A stretch of DNA of 64,000 bases from Onchocerca lupi (GCA_028564675.1 JAOVVO010000254.1:1-64000), one strand, 5' to 3'. Positions 27,001 through 40,902 are shown, counted from the first letter of the stretch. Program-made: numbers and translations. The notes: generated from the letters alone by a model not told the origin.

Positions 27001-28994
27001 AAAAATTAAAATATTTCGAAATGGTTTGAAATGTTGCGACAATGATGTCATCAATTCCAATGACAAATTTACTATCAAATATATTAGATGATCAAATATT
27101 TGAATAACATTTCTTACAACTATTTAATCAGTATTCCATTATTAATTATCTAAATTATCCGTAAATATCTTGATTATTGCCAAAACTTTTATCTTATTCA
27201 TTCATCACAATTCAATTTTACACAATGTATTCAGTATATTCGATCATTGATTCGAAATGATTGAGTTGAAATTTGAAATTTGATGAATTTGAATTTGAAA
27301 TATAATTTGAAACTAATAAATTTTATCAGTAAATATATCAGCAAATACATATTTACATTTCGTACAAACATAAATATACAAAATCCCACAAAAATTGTGA
27401 CTTTCATTCTTTTGATTTACAAAAAAAAAAAAAAAAAAGGAAAGTAAGCAAAAGGAAGGAAAAAAAGAGGTAAATGAAAAGAAAAAAAGAAAGTAAATAA
27501 AAGAAGAAATAAATAAACAAAAAGGAAGAACAAATCTTTTCTTTTAATTTTACTTTTTACATCAGTTTTCTTGAATGTTTTATGTAAATATTACATTTTA
27601 AATTACTAATTTCATAATTAAACGAATGAACAAAAAAAAAAAAAAAAAATGAAAAAAAATGAAAAAAAGAGAAATTGAGAATATCAAAGAAAGAAATGAT
27701 AATTTAAAAAAAAAAATTGCAAATCAAAGCAATCGATAATTTAACTAAAAGAAAGAAAGAAAGCGATGATTGGAAAAAAAAGGGAAAAGAATTTTTGTAT
27801 AATAAATTAACTGGTAATATTTTAATTAGCTATTATGTTTTTGTTTTTGAAAATTTAAAAAAAAAGTTTTAAATTTTGTTTTATTGAATTTAGAAACTTC
27901 TATAATACAGTTTCGCTTCAATTTTAATCTTTTTTTTTGAATCGAAATAATAATTATATGTTTTTTTATATATTTATGTGCGAAAATATTAATGGGAGGA
28001 TTGATTACAAACAAGTAAACAAAAAAAAAAAAAAAAAAGAGGAGAGAAAACTAGGAAACCAAAGTTAGAAAAAATCAAATTAAAATAAAAGTAAATAAGA
28101 AAAGAAAAAAGTTGAATATCTGTCAACAATATATTGTGAACTAATTAATGGACTAATTATCATGAACTAATTAACTTTTAGTTAATTAATCTTAAATACC
28201 TGTACAATGCAATCATTTAATCTATTTTTTATCTTTTTTTATTTTTAAATCATATTCTTCTATTTTTTCCTATTATAATTTTTCCTACTTTCATCATTCT
28301 CATATTTAGTTCCGGTATTTATGGTGAAAAAAGAAATCTATCATTCTTATCATCATTTCATCATCTATTTTATTTCATTCAGGATAATTTAGAAAATTAG
28401 AAAATTGTAATTTACAAAAATAATTAATTAAAAAAAAGTAAATAATTTACAAGTAATTAATAAGTGAATTATAAAAAAAATAAGTAATTTATGAGAAAAA
28501 AAAAGTTTAAGTTCATCAATTATCACTAGAACAATGTTTCTTCTTTTTCTTTCCAATTAAAATAATCTCATTTTTATCGTTTTTTTATAAAAAAAAAAAA
28601 AAGGAAAAAAGAAAAAAAAAGGTGAATACACAAATATTTGTTATAGGCTAATTTAAATTGTCATTTATCGATAATCAATTATTTGGTATCAAAATTTATG
28701 TCAAACCAATGAAATAGAAAAATAGAAAAAGAATTTATGTGCTCTAATTAAATAATTTATTAGTTTGCAAACAAATTAAATTTTTCTATACCATACCCTA
28801 TTCAATAATCATTCAATAATTGAGATATTTCTAAAATTTGATGAATTTTTTTTTTTTAATCTAACAAAAAATAATAAATTTGAAGAGAATCATGATTATA
28901 AATCATTATTTGAACACGAACTGTCATAAAAAATTGTTGTAAAAATTGAGAAAAAAAAGGAAAATTTAAAGAGAAAGAAAAGTAATAATTGCTG

Positions 28995-29066
28995 TAAAAT
29001 AAATAGAGACTTGTCATTGCCATCACAATCATCATCATTATCATTATCATTATCATCATCATCACC
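28995..29066. repeat. ATC/ATT trinucleotide microsatellite
   Basis: CATCACAATCATCATCATTATC-type tract on +, read as poly-Met/Ile or Asp/Asn on the minus strand in small spurious ORFs. Confidence 0.9.
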
Positions 29067-29532
29067 CAAAATAGTAAGATAAGGATTTGCTGTTTGACGA
29101 TAACCTTGGCATTTGCATATGACCTTTTTCATCCCTCAATTGGTACGACTGATAATAATTACCAAACTACTAAATACTGTAATGTTCAGTGCAAAAAAGA
29201 ATTTTTATTATTTTGGTAATTTAATAATGGAACTTAAATTCAATTATCTTTAAAACTATTAATAATTATGTAAGTAAATGAAGAGAGAACTGAAAATTAA
29301 AGAACGAATTACTTTCAATATTAATATAGCATTGAAATTTTCGTTATAAGAATTTAATTTCAAATAAAAATTTCGAAATTTTATCATTTAAAATTGGAAA
29401 TTTTATTCTAATTAAGCAATAAATAACACAATTTTTAATATTATATTTCATTAATTACTCACTCATAATTTGTTCTATTATAAAATAATAATTATTCTTT
29501 CACTTTATTTAGTAATAAAAATTTTCATAGAA

Positions 29533-29870
29533 AAAAATTTTTCACTAATTCATGAAGTAAGTCGAAAAATTCTCACAAATATAACTCGCCTCAAAAGTTT
29601 TTTGTTAATAAATCATTTTAGATCATTAATTACAAATTATTGAGAGCGGGAAAAAGAGAGAGAGAGAGAGAGAGAGGAAGGAGAGAGAGAAAATAAAAAA
29701 AAGAGCGGCAAAAATTTTCATCAGTTTATGAAGTAAGTAAAAATGTTTCCGGAAATGTTCCTCTGGAAAGTTTCGTCTATTTATAAATCATTTCAGATCA
29801 TTGATTACAAATTATTAAGGGCGGGAAAAAAAAGAGAGATAAAGAATAAAGGTAAGAGAAGTGAAAAAAA
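29533..29870. repeat. 176-bp diverged tandem duplication
   Basis: Two copies share TTCA..ATGAAGTAAGT (29552 and 29728), AGATCATTAATTACAAATTA (near 29620 and 29795), AGGGCGGGAAAAA and a GA-rich tail. The GAGA tract at 29655-29690 is longer in the first copy. Confidence 0.85.
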
Positions 29871-30008
29871 CAAAAAGTTTTAAAAGAAAAGAAAAGAAAT
29901 GAAAGCTTATCGAAAGCTAAGAATAAGCTATCATCAATTCTAGCATCCAACTTCACAAAGTGTCAAATTTCGTTAACTGCGAACGGAAAAATGTTGTTAT
30001 CACAAATG

Positions 30009-30100
30009 AACGATACGATTTCGGCCGCAAAACGAACGATACAATTTCGGCCGCAAAACGAACGAGACAATTTCGTCCGCAAATGAACGATACAATTTCG
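30009..30100. repeat. CpG-rich 26-bp minisatellite
   Basis: Units of AACGATACAATTTCGG plus CCGCAAAACG at 30009, 30035 and 30061 (a 25-bp variant) and a partial unit at 30086. Flanks carry related CGAAATTTCG motifs (29966-29990, 30114-30150). Both strands are open over about 60 codons only because of the repeat. Confidence 0.93.
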
Positions 30101-30129
30101 ACTAGTTTTGGGAAACGAAATTTCGTTGT

Positions 30130-30545
30130 ATTATCGCAAATTTCGTAAATCAGTTTATCATCATTTAATTTAATAAATAACAAAAAGTTTGCTTTCCATA
30201 GTTTGATTCTTTAATCAACTTTGAAAAGCTAAAAATAACTGAAAAATTGAAAATATATTTTAAGACAAAAAAAAAAAATCCAAATTTAATAGGAAAATTC
30301 CAAAATTATCTTATTAAGTATTCTGTTTCATAGCTAATAAAGAATTGAAAATTTAAATTAAATTAGAATAACTAATTGAGATTTAAATTGGAATAACTAT
30401 TTGAGACTTCTTGCAGGTTTTTTTTTTCTTCGAAAAATTGAGTTTCGCAAATCAACTTATCACTATTTAATTTCATAAACAGCATATATTTTGCTTTCCA
30501 TAATTTTGATAATGAACTGAAAAATTGAAATTGTTTAAAATTTAA
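30130..30545. repeat. Diverged duplication, about 300 bp apart
   Basis: TTTCGTAAATCAGTTTATCA..TTTAATTT..TTTGCTTTCCATA at 30141 recurs as TTTCGCAAATCAACTTATCA..TTTAATTT..TTTGCTTTCCATA at 30443. Confidence 0.8.
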
Positions 30546-30794
30546 TTAGTCAAACAACAAAACTCTATAGAAGTTATGATTTCTAATTATTTTATCATCA
30601 TTAAGTAAATATTTTCCGGAGCATTTTTCTGGATCAATATTTAGTTTTCCGGATAACTGTAAAAATTCCAAATCCAATCGTGACTAATAAATTAGGCATG
30701 AAAGAAAGAAAAGATTGATTGATTGATGATGAGAAGAGCGATAAGATGGAAAGAAACGAATGAATATTCGTAAACAAAGCAAATTTGTAAATGG

Positions 30795-30843
30795 ATCTGA
30801 TCCGCCAATCCGATCCGATCTGATCCGATCCGATTCGATCCGT
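30795..30843. repeat. GATCC/GATCT pentamer repeat
   Basis: Repeated ATCCG/GATCC pentamers with some ATCTG variants, strikingly GC-rich for this window. Confidence 0.9.
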
Positions 30844-33800
30844 CTTTTGTCATCCATTGGCCTATTCAATCTTAAAAATGACAATTTCAAGGAATAAAAA
30901 TGATCAATGAAATTGGAAAACGAAAAGATGAGAGAGTTGATTTATGCGACGAAGAAAGAATGTGACAGATTAATTCAACTTAATTGATCCTAAAGATGAT
31001 AAAAGATAATAAACAAAGAAACAATTTTCGATGATAATATCAAAACTGATAATGACTGATTTGATTATTTGAGAATATCAAAACTGAAAATGGTTAATTC
31101 TCGAGAAAATCATAGATATGAATAATTTCATCGGAAGGATAAACGATATATTCGGATACCTCGTGGGAATTAATTTCATTTATGCTAATCCCTTTCCACA
31201 TCTGTTAATTGTCATATTAATTCGACCTTTCACCTCAAATTTTTGACAATGCTTTTTTTTTTATAAAATGAAAATTTATTTATTTTTGATTATTACATCA
31301 TAAATTTTAAGATTTAAAATGAACAAATGAAAGGAAAAGAAAACAAATTTTTAATTGTTACCGTCCATATCTTTATCTTTTGCTTTAAAGAAAAAGAAAA
31401 TTTTTACTTCAAAAAAAAAGACGAAAATTTTTACTTTTTACTTTATGTTTTAAAAAAATGATTTTTCTTTCTTCCCAAAAAAGTTTAGTTTTTTCCCTCC
31501 AAAAAAAAAGTTTGAATTTTTTCCTTTCTTTTTTTACAAATTTTGACGAATTTACAGAGTTAATATAATTTTTTTAGAAATTTAAAAATTTTAAAATTGT
31601 GTTAAACGTTAAAAAAATATTACTGCGAAAATCTTCTTTGTTTCTTTTAATTTTCTATCCTGTAAAATATAGGGAAAAAAATTTTTATTAATTTTAATCT
31701 AAATTGATAGTTTCATCTTCCAACTTTTTCTTTAGTAATTTTATTATTTTGTAAATTGAAAATTTAGTCCATCCAAATATTTTCCAATTATTGCCTATCG
31801 AATTTACAATTTATTTAAATTCTTCATTAATTAATTAATCTTAAAAATATATATTTTATAAATTTTATAAGTTATTCATTTGTTTATTTGGGAAATATTC
31901 GTAAATAAATTCACAAGAAATAAAATAAATTGCAAAATTTAATTAAGAATAGTTCAGAAATATTTGGATAGATTAACGAAAATTTTTTCCAAAATATTCA
32001 AAATAATTTATAAAAAATTTTGAAATTTAGCTTGATAAAAAAATGTTGAAGTTTAATCGTAACAATAACTAAAGTTTTCAATTATAAACAGTGATAAGCT
32101 ATATACTTAACATTTTTATTATCATTTAAAATTCAGAAAATAAAAACTGAAAAACTCATTCAGACAAATTAAAATAATGTGAATTCTTAATTCTCTTTCC
32201 TTCGCTTCTTCACTTCCCTTTAAAAAATTGTAAACTTTTACTTTTTTTTTTTTTTTTGAGTGAAAATTTCAATTGGAATTTTTCATTAATGTAAAAATTA
32301 TTCTAATTTAAATTAAAACTAGCATAACTTTAAGCTCGTTACAATTTCTGTCTTTTTCTTCCTTGATAATAATAATTAATATCATATCAAATTATTTTTT
32401 AAACTATTGCCATTTGCCTTAAAATTATCATATGCTCAAATAACTTTTTGATAATTTTATCAGAAGATTTCGTTGATCATCACAGCTGAATAAGGTGTTA
32501 AAAAAAATTTGAAATTTTTGAATTTTCATTTTTTTTTTTTTTTTTTTTTTTTTGAAAAACTTGATATTTCTAATTTTTGTTATACAGCCGTGATAATTAA
32601 TAAATCTTTGATAAAATTACCGAAAAATTATTATCAGTTTGATCAATTCTTATCTTTTATAAATTTTAGAAGAAAAAAAATTACCATAAAATTATTAAAT
32701 GCTAAATTATCATTTGAAATCTTCTTTATACATTTTTTTTTACCGTCAACAAATCATGATAATAATCACTTTCCTTACAAAAATTATCAAAAAAAAAAAA
32801 AAAATTCAGTCTATTATCATTTTCATCAACTTTTCTTTTTAATAAATTTCGCTACAAAAAAAAAAAAACATTTATTTTTATCCTCTGACTAATCATGATA
32901 ATAATTATTTTCCTGATAACATCAATGAAAAATTCAATCTATCATCAATTTAAGATCAACTCTTTTTTTATCTTTTGATAAATTTTATTTAAAACAAAAA
33001 AAAAAGTAAAATTTTATCGAACACAAAACATAATTAAAAGAAACGAAATACGCTTTCGTCTATTCCATGTCATTTAAGAATATTTGAAACAAGTTTTTAA
33101 AATAAAAAAGTGTGCGAATCTCGATGACATTGAAATGACATCAAACATTTTTGTTCCAAATTACACGTACACCAAAAAATATAATTGATTAATGAATTTC
33201 AATAGACTACTAACCAGATATTTTATTTTATTCTACATTTTACCGAAATATCACCCATTTTTGTCCGAACGAACACTTCACTTGAAATTGAATCATTTAT
33301 CAAAATGAAATTGAGCAAAAGAAAGAAGTTCTTGAATAAGTTAAAATGATTAAAAATTTGAAATTAAGTAAAAAAAATAAAAAGTAAGTAAAAGTAAAGT
33401 AAAATGAAAGTAAGTAAAAGTAAACGTTCTTTTTTCTTTTTTTTGTTCACTTTTATTTTCTATAATTTTAATCTAATAATTTACATTTTTGAATAAAAAA
33501 AAAATTTGATAAATTAAAATTATAAAAATAGAAAAATTTCTTTCATATTTTTCGAATCATCAATTATTTTAAGTATATCATTTGTGAATTTTTCTTTAAT
33601 ATAATTTTAATTAAAATAATTTTGTTTTTTTTAGAATGAAAAGATTTGATAATTAAACAAATTTTTGAATAGCTAAAATGATTAATGATTCAAGTGGTTT
33701 GGACGGAAATTTTTCCATTTTGTGATTTTAATTTAATAATTTCTTTTTTTTTTTTTAACAAAGAAATTTGATAAATTATTCAGAATAATTATCAGTTGCA

Positions 33801-34454
33801 AGTTCCGTTTTGCAATTTTTAAGTTAATCAATTTCCTTTTAAGAAAGAAATTTAATTTAATGATTTCTTTTTTTTGGAATCAATCAAATGATAATTATTT
33901 CGAACAATTATAAGCGAATATTTCGGTAAAATAGCGTTACTTTTATTATGGTTACGATGATTAATTAAGATAGATAATTAATTGGTTATGTCAAATGTTC
34001 CAGAGAATGATATCAACAAAATGATTATGATGTCATTCGTATCAATTATGTAAATTTGGGATTAACTATTCATCTTTTTAATTTCAAGTAAAGCGATAAT
34101 TTATTAGAATTCAAATTAGTTTATTCTATTTCGATTTAAAAAAATTCCAATTTCAATCTTTACATCTAAAAAAGAAATTTTTTTTCGAAATAGGTAATTT
34201 TTAATCTTTGCAACAAATGCTAAAATATTCTTGTTACTAAAAACGAAAAAATTTCAAATAAAATTATCGAAAATATAAAATTAAAATAATATGACAGAAA
34301 AATTTTTAACTTAAAAATGAAAATATCAAATGATAATTTTTACTAATATTTTCATTTTTTAAAATTTCGAAAAATTTTAAACTAAAAGTATTCGACCTGA
34401 AATTAATGACAAAAAAGAAAAGAGTGAAAATTTTAAGCTATTTGTAATACTTAC

Positions 34455-34527
34455 CATTTACGGTAACTTTAGAAATGTCAATATTTAATGATGCAACAAA
34501 CTGTAAACATCCAGCAATAATTTCAGC
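34455..34527 (-). CDS. unc-53: unc-53/NAV exon 4: CH domain helix before the NG.L motif
   Basis: 73 nt between acceptor GATTACAG and donor ATG|GTAAGT; enters in phase 0 and leaves in phase 1. It encodes residues 72-95, AEIIAGCLQFVASLNIDISK followed by VTVN, and gives the G of the Asp-96 codon completed by exon 5. The pattern I..CL.FL..L.I.....V...DI is the typical penultimate segment of NAV/UNC-53 CH domains (remembered UNC-53: LETCLDYLKNLGLDCSKL). The fit in spacing and phase is very good. It is preceded by a 6.4 kb intron and followed by the largest intron in the window, 15.8 kb. Confidence 0.93.
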
Positions 34528-37109
34528 CTGTAATCAAATAATTGAATTAGAATAATGGTATTTGAATTTTTTTAAAAAAAAAAGGTAAAGGTGCATTAAT
34601 TAAATTTTCTACTTGATATTGCAATACTCATAAAAATGATAAAAGCAATTTCGATACTAAAAGTATTTGATAAAAATGATAAGAATTATTTTGATTTCTT
34701 TTTTTTTTTTTTTAAAGCAAACTCTGCTAATAAAACAAATAATTGAATAGATAAAAAATATAATAATTGAATTAGAAAAGTAAAAAATGCATTATCTAAA
34801 TTTATTATTTTCTATTTTAAACATTTATAATACATTATCAAAATTTATTAATTCATGTTAAAGCATTTATAACACTGATTAAAAGTTATTTTAAAATGAT
34901 AAATAAATTTTATTTTTTTGTTTTGTTTACAAAAATTATGTGCACAATTTTTATGAAAATTTCAACTTTTCTTTTTTTCTATTCCGGAAGTTAGAAGAAA
35001 TTATGTCAAATTTCGTTGAACGGAAAGTTATTCAAACTAAAAAATCTTTCATTTCCATTGTACTAGCAAAAACGGAACATTATTGACAAGAAAAAATGTT
35101 GAAAATTGGAATTGATTAATTGGATTGTTAAAATTTAATAATGATTAATTAGGTTTATTTACAAAAAAATTTTAAATAAAAAAAGTTCATTGTTTTACTT
35201 TTCTTTTTCTTTCTTCTCTTTTTTTTTTTTTCACCAAATTTATTTAATTTACATATCAAAAGGAAAAATACATACATAGATTTATGAATAAATAGATAAA
35301 GGCAAGAAAAATATCATTTATTATAAGGATCATTTTAAAAATGATCAATTTAATTATTTATTTCAAGTTATTTTTTAAAAATTTTTAACAAATTTTTTTA
35401 TATGGTTGCTTATATTTTCAATTAAATTTATGCAAAATTAATGTGAGTTCAACGAATATTACGAAAATTGAAATGAATAAAAAGTTTCTGATTTTAAGTG
35501 TAAATTAAACTTGATATATAATTAATAATAGTATGAATTTAATGAATATTTCCAAAACTAAAAGGGATGAAAAGTTTTGTTGAAAATTTCGAATTATTTC
35601 TGTGAAAATTGCCAGAAATTTTCCCATATAATTAATTATAATTCAATTAAATTAGCATATAAATTAATATTTGTTTTATAAATAAATCTGATGAATAGTT
35701 ACGAAAATTGAAAACGAATAGAAAGTTTGTAACAATTTTAAAATGAATATTTTTGGAAATTTTCGCTAAATTTTGAATTTTAAAATCATCATTAATTGAC
35801 AATAAAAGTTTCAGACAATGATGAACAATGTTAAAATTTGATGATCGGAATTCTTTTTAACAACTTTATTACTACCGATTTGACTCATAAAAATTGCCAA
35901 TATTTCAATTCTTTTAAGACTTTTTGGAGGAAAAAAAAACCTCGATAGTCATAATTTTTTAATAAAAAAAAAAATTAATTATACTAAAATTTACCAATTT
36001 GAATTAAAATTTATCAAAATAAAATTTGTCTAATTTATCGATTTTGAAATTTCGCTGAAAAATTTGTCAAAAATTCGATCTTATCTTCTCTTAATCATTG
36101 ATGGAAAATTTAATATCGTCAATTTTTGCAGTAAAAAAAAAACACTGAAAATTTCAATAATTGGTTTAGTAAAATTTATCGAATTTTCAATCAATTAGAC
36201 AGGAAAAAAAAGATTTAATGAGGAAAAAATGAAAGAATATAGGAGATGAATTTTTTTTTTTTTTTTTTTTGAAAATGCTAATTAGACGATATTAATTAGA
36301 CACAGAAAGGTACGGAAAAATATTGAAAGAAGCTGTGGAAAGCTTGTCTGCAAACAAATAAAATTTACACTAACAATTTGAAAAACTTCAAAAAATCGAT
36401 AATGAAATGAATGAAAATGAATGAATTAATTAAGAAGAAATTTTTGAAAATATTGAAATATTACTATTACTCTTACAACGGCGAATCTCTTATGGCAATT
36501 AAAATGATTGAATAATTAGCAAAAAAGATATTTCAGAATGTAATTTTCAACAAAATTATTTTTTTTTAAAATGAAATTCCGTGCAAAATTTAAAATTAAG
36601 TTTGAATTGTGAGAAGTAGAGTTTATTTATTTTGCTCAAATAACACAAAATAAAATTTTTAGATCGTAAATTAATTTTAGTGGAAATTACATTCTGAAAT
36701 TTCATTTCCTCCCAAAATATTTGCTTATTTTAATTTTGAGCCGATAATTTAAAATAATTTATCTATAAGGATCAAATAAGTTGATTTAGTTTTGCATTTG
36801 TGTAAGAAAATTTATTTAATTCTTTAAATTCCTAAAATTTTTCAATTGAAACTGAGGAAATCGGAAATTAAATTTGAATTAATGTTTATTTGTTTGCTAT
36901 GAAATCATAGAAAATAAGATTATTGGCTATATTGAAAATTTTGCGAAAATTTGAGGAATAAGCAAAGATTTAATTAATTTAATTAAACAACTTATTATTT
37001 TCACACATGTAAATCAAATTGAATTATTTGATCCGTACTGGAATAGTTATTTTAAATTGTCGACTAATTTACGAAAACCGTTAACAATTTTTACCATAAT
37101 TTGAATACT

Positions 37110-37165
37110 TTTACACGTGCGTTAAGTGAAAACGTGTAGTTTCACGTGTGTTTTTCACGTGTAAA
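37110..37165. promoter_or_regulatory. Cluster of three CACGTG boxes within an inverted repeat
   Basis: CACGTG at 37114, 37143 and 37156; the outer pair forms TTTACACGTG..CACGTGTAAA (exact 10-nt inverted repeat). CACGTG is the E-box/G-box core for bHLH-zip and some bZIP factors. In intron 3; function inferred only. Confidence 0.35.
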
Positions 37166-38385
37166 TTTGTTGACATTACTTATTACTGCAATGGATCGAA
37201 ACATAGAATACTGTGATTATACCAATCATTATCAATATCGCGTCCATAACAATATTTTCAAAAAAGTAACGAAAATGAATATCTTCGCAAAAACTTTAAA
37301 ATTTAATTCTATATCAAAATTTTCAATTTAATTTTCAATTCACATTATTATTTCCGATTTATATATTACAAAAAATATATGCTAGTTTTCTTATTTTGAT
37401 AAAAATTACATGCCATTTACCTCTATTATTTTTCATTTTAATATTTCGAATTGAATTTCTTATCATTGCAACTTCTTTTTGATTATTTTTAATAGGCAAA
37501 TAAAAAAAATGAAGAAATTAATATTTAAATAAATTTAAATTAATTAATCAGTTGGTTCATTATTATGAAATGAATATTTTTTCTTTAATAATTATAAATT
37601 GAACAAAATTGAAATTTTTCCTTTATTTTTTTCAATTTAATTATGTGAAAAAATACATGAGAAGTTATGTTTAAAATGTTTAAATTTTTAAATTGATTTT
37701 TATTTTTAATAACAACTAATTTTCGATTTTAATTAAGTTAGAAAAAATAATTCAATAAGTTTTGTGCAATATTTTTGATTGTTTAAAAATTTTAGCAAAT
37801 AAAATTTCAAAATAATTGATACAAAGTGACAGATATATATATATTATAATAGAATTTGTTGAAATAAAATATTTTGAAAGAAATAAAAGTTGAAATTTTA
37901 AAATGAAAATTAAAGTTTTGAAGGGAAATTTATCAAATTTAAACAATTTTGAAGCATCATTTTAGCCTTAATCTTCAACTCCATCATCATCATTATCATC
38001 ATCAAAGAGGCTATGTTGAGCAAAAAGGATTAATCGAAGATGTGTGAAAAGTTTTGATTTTAAAATTTGATGGTGAAACTTCCGACTAATTTATGATCAA
38101 CGAGTACTTTTAGGAATTTGGAATATTCCTGTATCTCAACAATTGTTATCTTCAAATTCTCAAAATTTTAAAATTCTCAAATTCTTGAAATGTTGTAAAA
38201 AATTAGCGAAATGACTTCTTCTTCTTTTTCTTCCTTTTTTTTTTTCTTGCTTAAAACTTTGATCGAAATATTTTTCTCATTTCAAACTTTGATCGGAATT
38301 TTCTATTTGTTCTAAAAATAGAGAAAAGGAATTTTTAATTCTTGAAATAAAAAGTATTTGATTTCAAATGAATTTCAAATAAAAT

Positions 38386-38986
38386 GAATTATTTGATTTC
38401 AAATGAATGAATTTAATTTTGAAATAATTTTGATTCATTTTAAGAACAAAAAGAAAAAAAGAAAAGCATTATCGGAAATTAATAAATGCGAAAAAAAAAA
38501 AAGAAAAAGGAAAGAAAATGGAAAACATAAAACGTATAGAGGAATTGAAATTATGCAAATGTATGATGATGAAAGTAATTCAAATAAAGAATTACTTAAA
38601 TTAATGCTAAAATCGAAATGGATAGGAGTACATGAATTGAAAATTATGTAAAATTATAGTTATGATGAAATTAAAATAGAATCATTTAAATCAGTGCTAA
38701 AAATCGAAGCGAGTAGGGATACATGAAATTAATTGGAAATGATTCGAATAGAATTACTCAAATTACGACTAAAAATTAAAAATGTATTAAGTTTTGAAAT
38801 TTGAATGCATACTGTAATTCCAAGAAATAGAAAAAAAAATATAATACTAAGCGAAAAAAAATATTGTCGGTTATTCAGTAGCGTATGATAATTTCTGGAA
38901 AAAATAATCTGTTTAACAAAATGATTTCTTGAATTGTATTCAAAATTAATTCATTTATAATTCATTCATTTGAAATCAAATAATTC
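38386..38986. repeat. Perfect 28-bp inverted repeat flanking 545 bp
   Basis: The left arm (38386-38413) starts GAATTATTTGATTTCAAATG and its exact reverse complement is at 38959-38986. The interior holds a diverged tandem repeat of about 90 bp (38560-38790). No transposase and no obvious target-site duplication seen. Confidence 0.9.
38560..38790. repeat. About 90-bp tandem repeat, 2.5 copies
   Basis: TTAATGCTAAAATCGAAATGG..AGGAGTACATGAA recurs as TCAGTGCTAAAAATCGAAGC..AGGGATACATGAA, then a third partial copy. It produces the 38403-38651 + strand frame. Confidence 0.75.
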
Positions 38987-40889
38987 GAATTGAAGTCTTT
39001 GCATGGAATTGAAATTTTTCAATTCGATTTCCTTTTAATTCTAAGTCATGAAAAAATTGCATTAACTACCATTTAATATTTAAGTAAGTCAAGCAATAAT
39101 TTAAATTCATAAATTTAAGTTTTTTTATAATTTCGACTCATAGACTTGCACTTTTTTAAACTATTAATTTATGGTATCAATTTCCTATCTCATTTGTTGA
39201 TAACATTTATAGAATTTGTAATTGAAAAATTAATAAATAAACATAAAATTTTGAGTTACGACTTTCTTAAATTTAACAAGTTCCATGCTAAAAATTTTTT
39301 AAGAAATAGAAAAATTAAGCATTGCGTACATTATTGTCATTAATATTCACGGAAATATAATTTAAGAGTTGTTGCTCAGTTTAATAATTTTTAAATCAAA
39401 AATTCATTAAATTAAAAAGGTTTTCATAAATTTGTTAAAAAGTTATGAAAAAAATGAAAAAAAAGACAATATTGACAAAAAATTTATAAATATTCATAAA
39501 TTACCGAATTAAGCAATAGATTTTCCTTATTCTAAAAAAAAAATTTTAAAAATTCCAATTAATTCTTACAAATTCCGCACAAAAAAAAAATTTCAAAAAA
39601 TAACAAAATAAATTGTCATTCTGTTTACAATAATTATCTAAACAAAATCAATAATATATCTTTTAAGAAATTTTAAATGAAATTTTAACAAATTTTAAGA
39701 TAAAAAGAAAAATTAAAAAAGATGAAAAAGTAAAAAAAAGTAGGGCACTATATTATTCTGCAATAATCAATCAAAAAAGATCATTACTATATTATTTTTT
39801 GTAATATATTTGTAATAATTATCTGAATGAATTGATAATATTATATGATAAATTATTCTAAATAAATTTTTAATTAAATTTTTAGCAAATTTCATAGTTA
39901 AATAAAATTTTCGAAGAATAAGAAAAGTAAATCATTGCATTACATTTTTGCAAAATTTCATCTCAAATGAACTAAAAATGTTGTTATTTGTAAAAATTTT
40001 TGAAAATGCTAAGTGATACTCAAATTTGTTATTTTTAACTTAAAATCATGAAAAAAGAAAATTTGGTTATTTTATATTTTTTCTAACATTTCATATTTTT
40101 TTAACACAATTTTTTCATTTTACAAAATATACAATTATCATCGATTTGTCAACGAATCTTAAAATTAAAGGAGATTTTGAAGTAAACAAAAACAAAAATG
40201 TTTAAAAAAGTTTATTTATGAGCAAATATAAAGTTGATGTAACAGATGTACATCATATTTGATATACTAAAAAGCCAATTAATCATAAATCGTATCTCAG
40301 AAATTAGTCTTATTCATTTATTTAAATATCATTTTATAAATTATAGTTGGCATTTTGAAAAAAAAAAAAAAACCGAAAAAAAAAGTTAGAAAAATTTTTG
40401 TTCTTCGAATAATTTTTTGAAATTTTTTGTTTTTTAAAATTTTTTTTTTAATTATCCTTTATTTTATAGTTTTTACCTCTTTTTTTTTTTTGAAAAGATT
40501 TTTGTTTATTTTTAATTTTTTTATTTCTAAAAAACAGAATAATTTTTAATTGTAAGAACTAAAATTCATTTCATGTTTCACAGAAATTTTCTTATTATCA
40601 CCATATACGTTTTTGATGAAATAATTAATTTTCTAACTACTTGACAATTGATTAAAAAGTAATTAAAACAAATGATTATTAATTTTTATTATAGCAATAA
40701 GGAATACTTACACATAATTCATTGTTCTATTAATTAATTACAATGAAATTATTTCAAAAATATTTTTTACTTGATTAAATGATTTATTTTTTAGATTCCT
40801 TTCTTAATTACTTTATCAATAATCTTTTTCTCATTCAATTCATTTTTCACATTAAGCTTTTACTTATGTTTTTTCTGATTTTAAAGGTA

Positions 40890-40902
40890 AGGTCAAAGTT
40901 CA
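40890..40902 (+). promoter_or_regulatory. DR1-type element AGGTCA-A-AGTTCA
   Basis: Two AGGTCA-like half-sites with a 1-base spacer, 3 bp inside intron 3 from the exon 3 donor. The same 13-mer occurs at 19383-19395 (+). Confidence 0.35.

Larger units (their letters stand above)
18644..34454 (-). other. Intron 4 (15.8 kb), the largest
   Basis: Intron splitting the CH domain coding sequence. It holds a 320-bp GT-rich microsatellite (20127-20450), ATC and GATCC simple repeats, the CpG-rich 26-bp minisatellite at 30009-30100, a 176-bp tandem duplication (29533-29870), several DR1-like sites (19198, 19383, 25174, 31223), and a perfect 14-bp-stem hairpin (24001-24031). A 151-codon + strand frame at 25032-25487 is Lys/Phe-rich and not recognisable. 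No transposon protein, tRNA or rRNA was seen. Confidence 0.75.

Noticed and set aside
29960..30183. ORFs of 62 and 76 codons on opposite strands
   Set aside because: Both strands are open only because of the 26-bp minisatellite.
38403..38651. 82-codon + strand ORF
   Set aside because: Made of a Lys-rich homopolymer stretch and the 90-bp tandem repeat.
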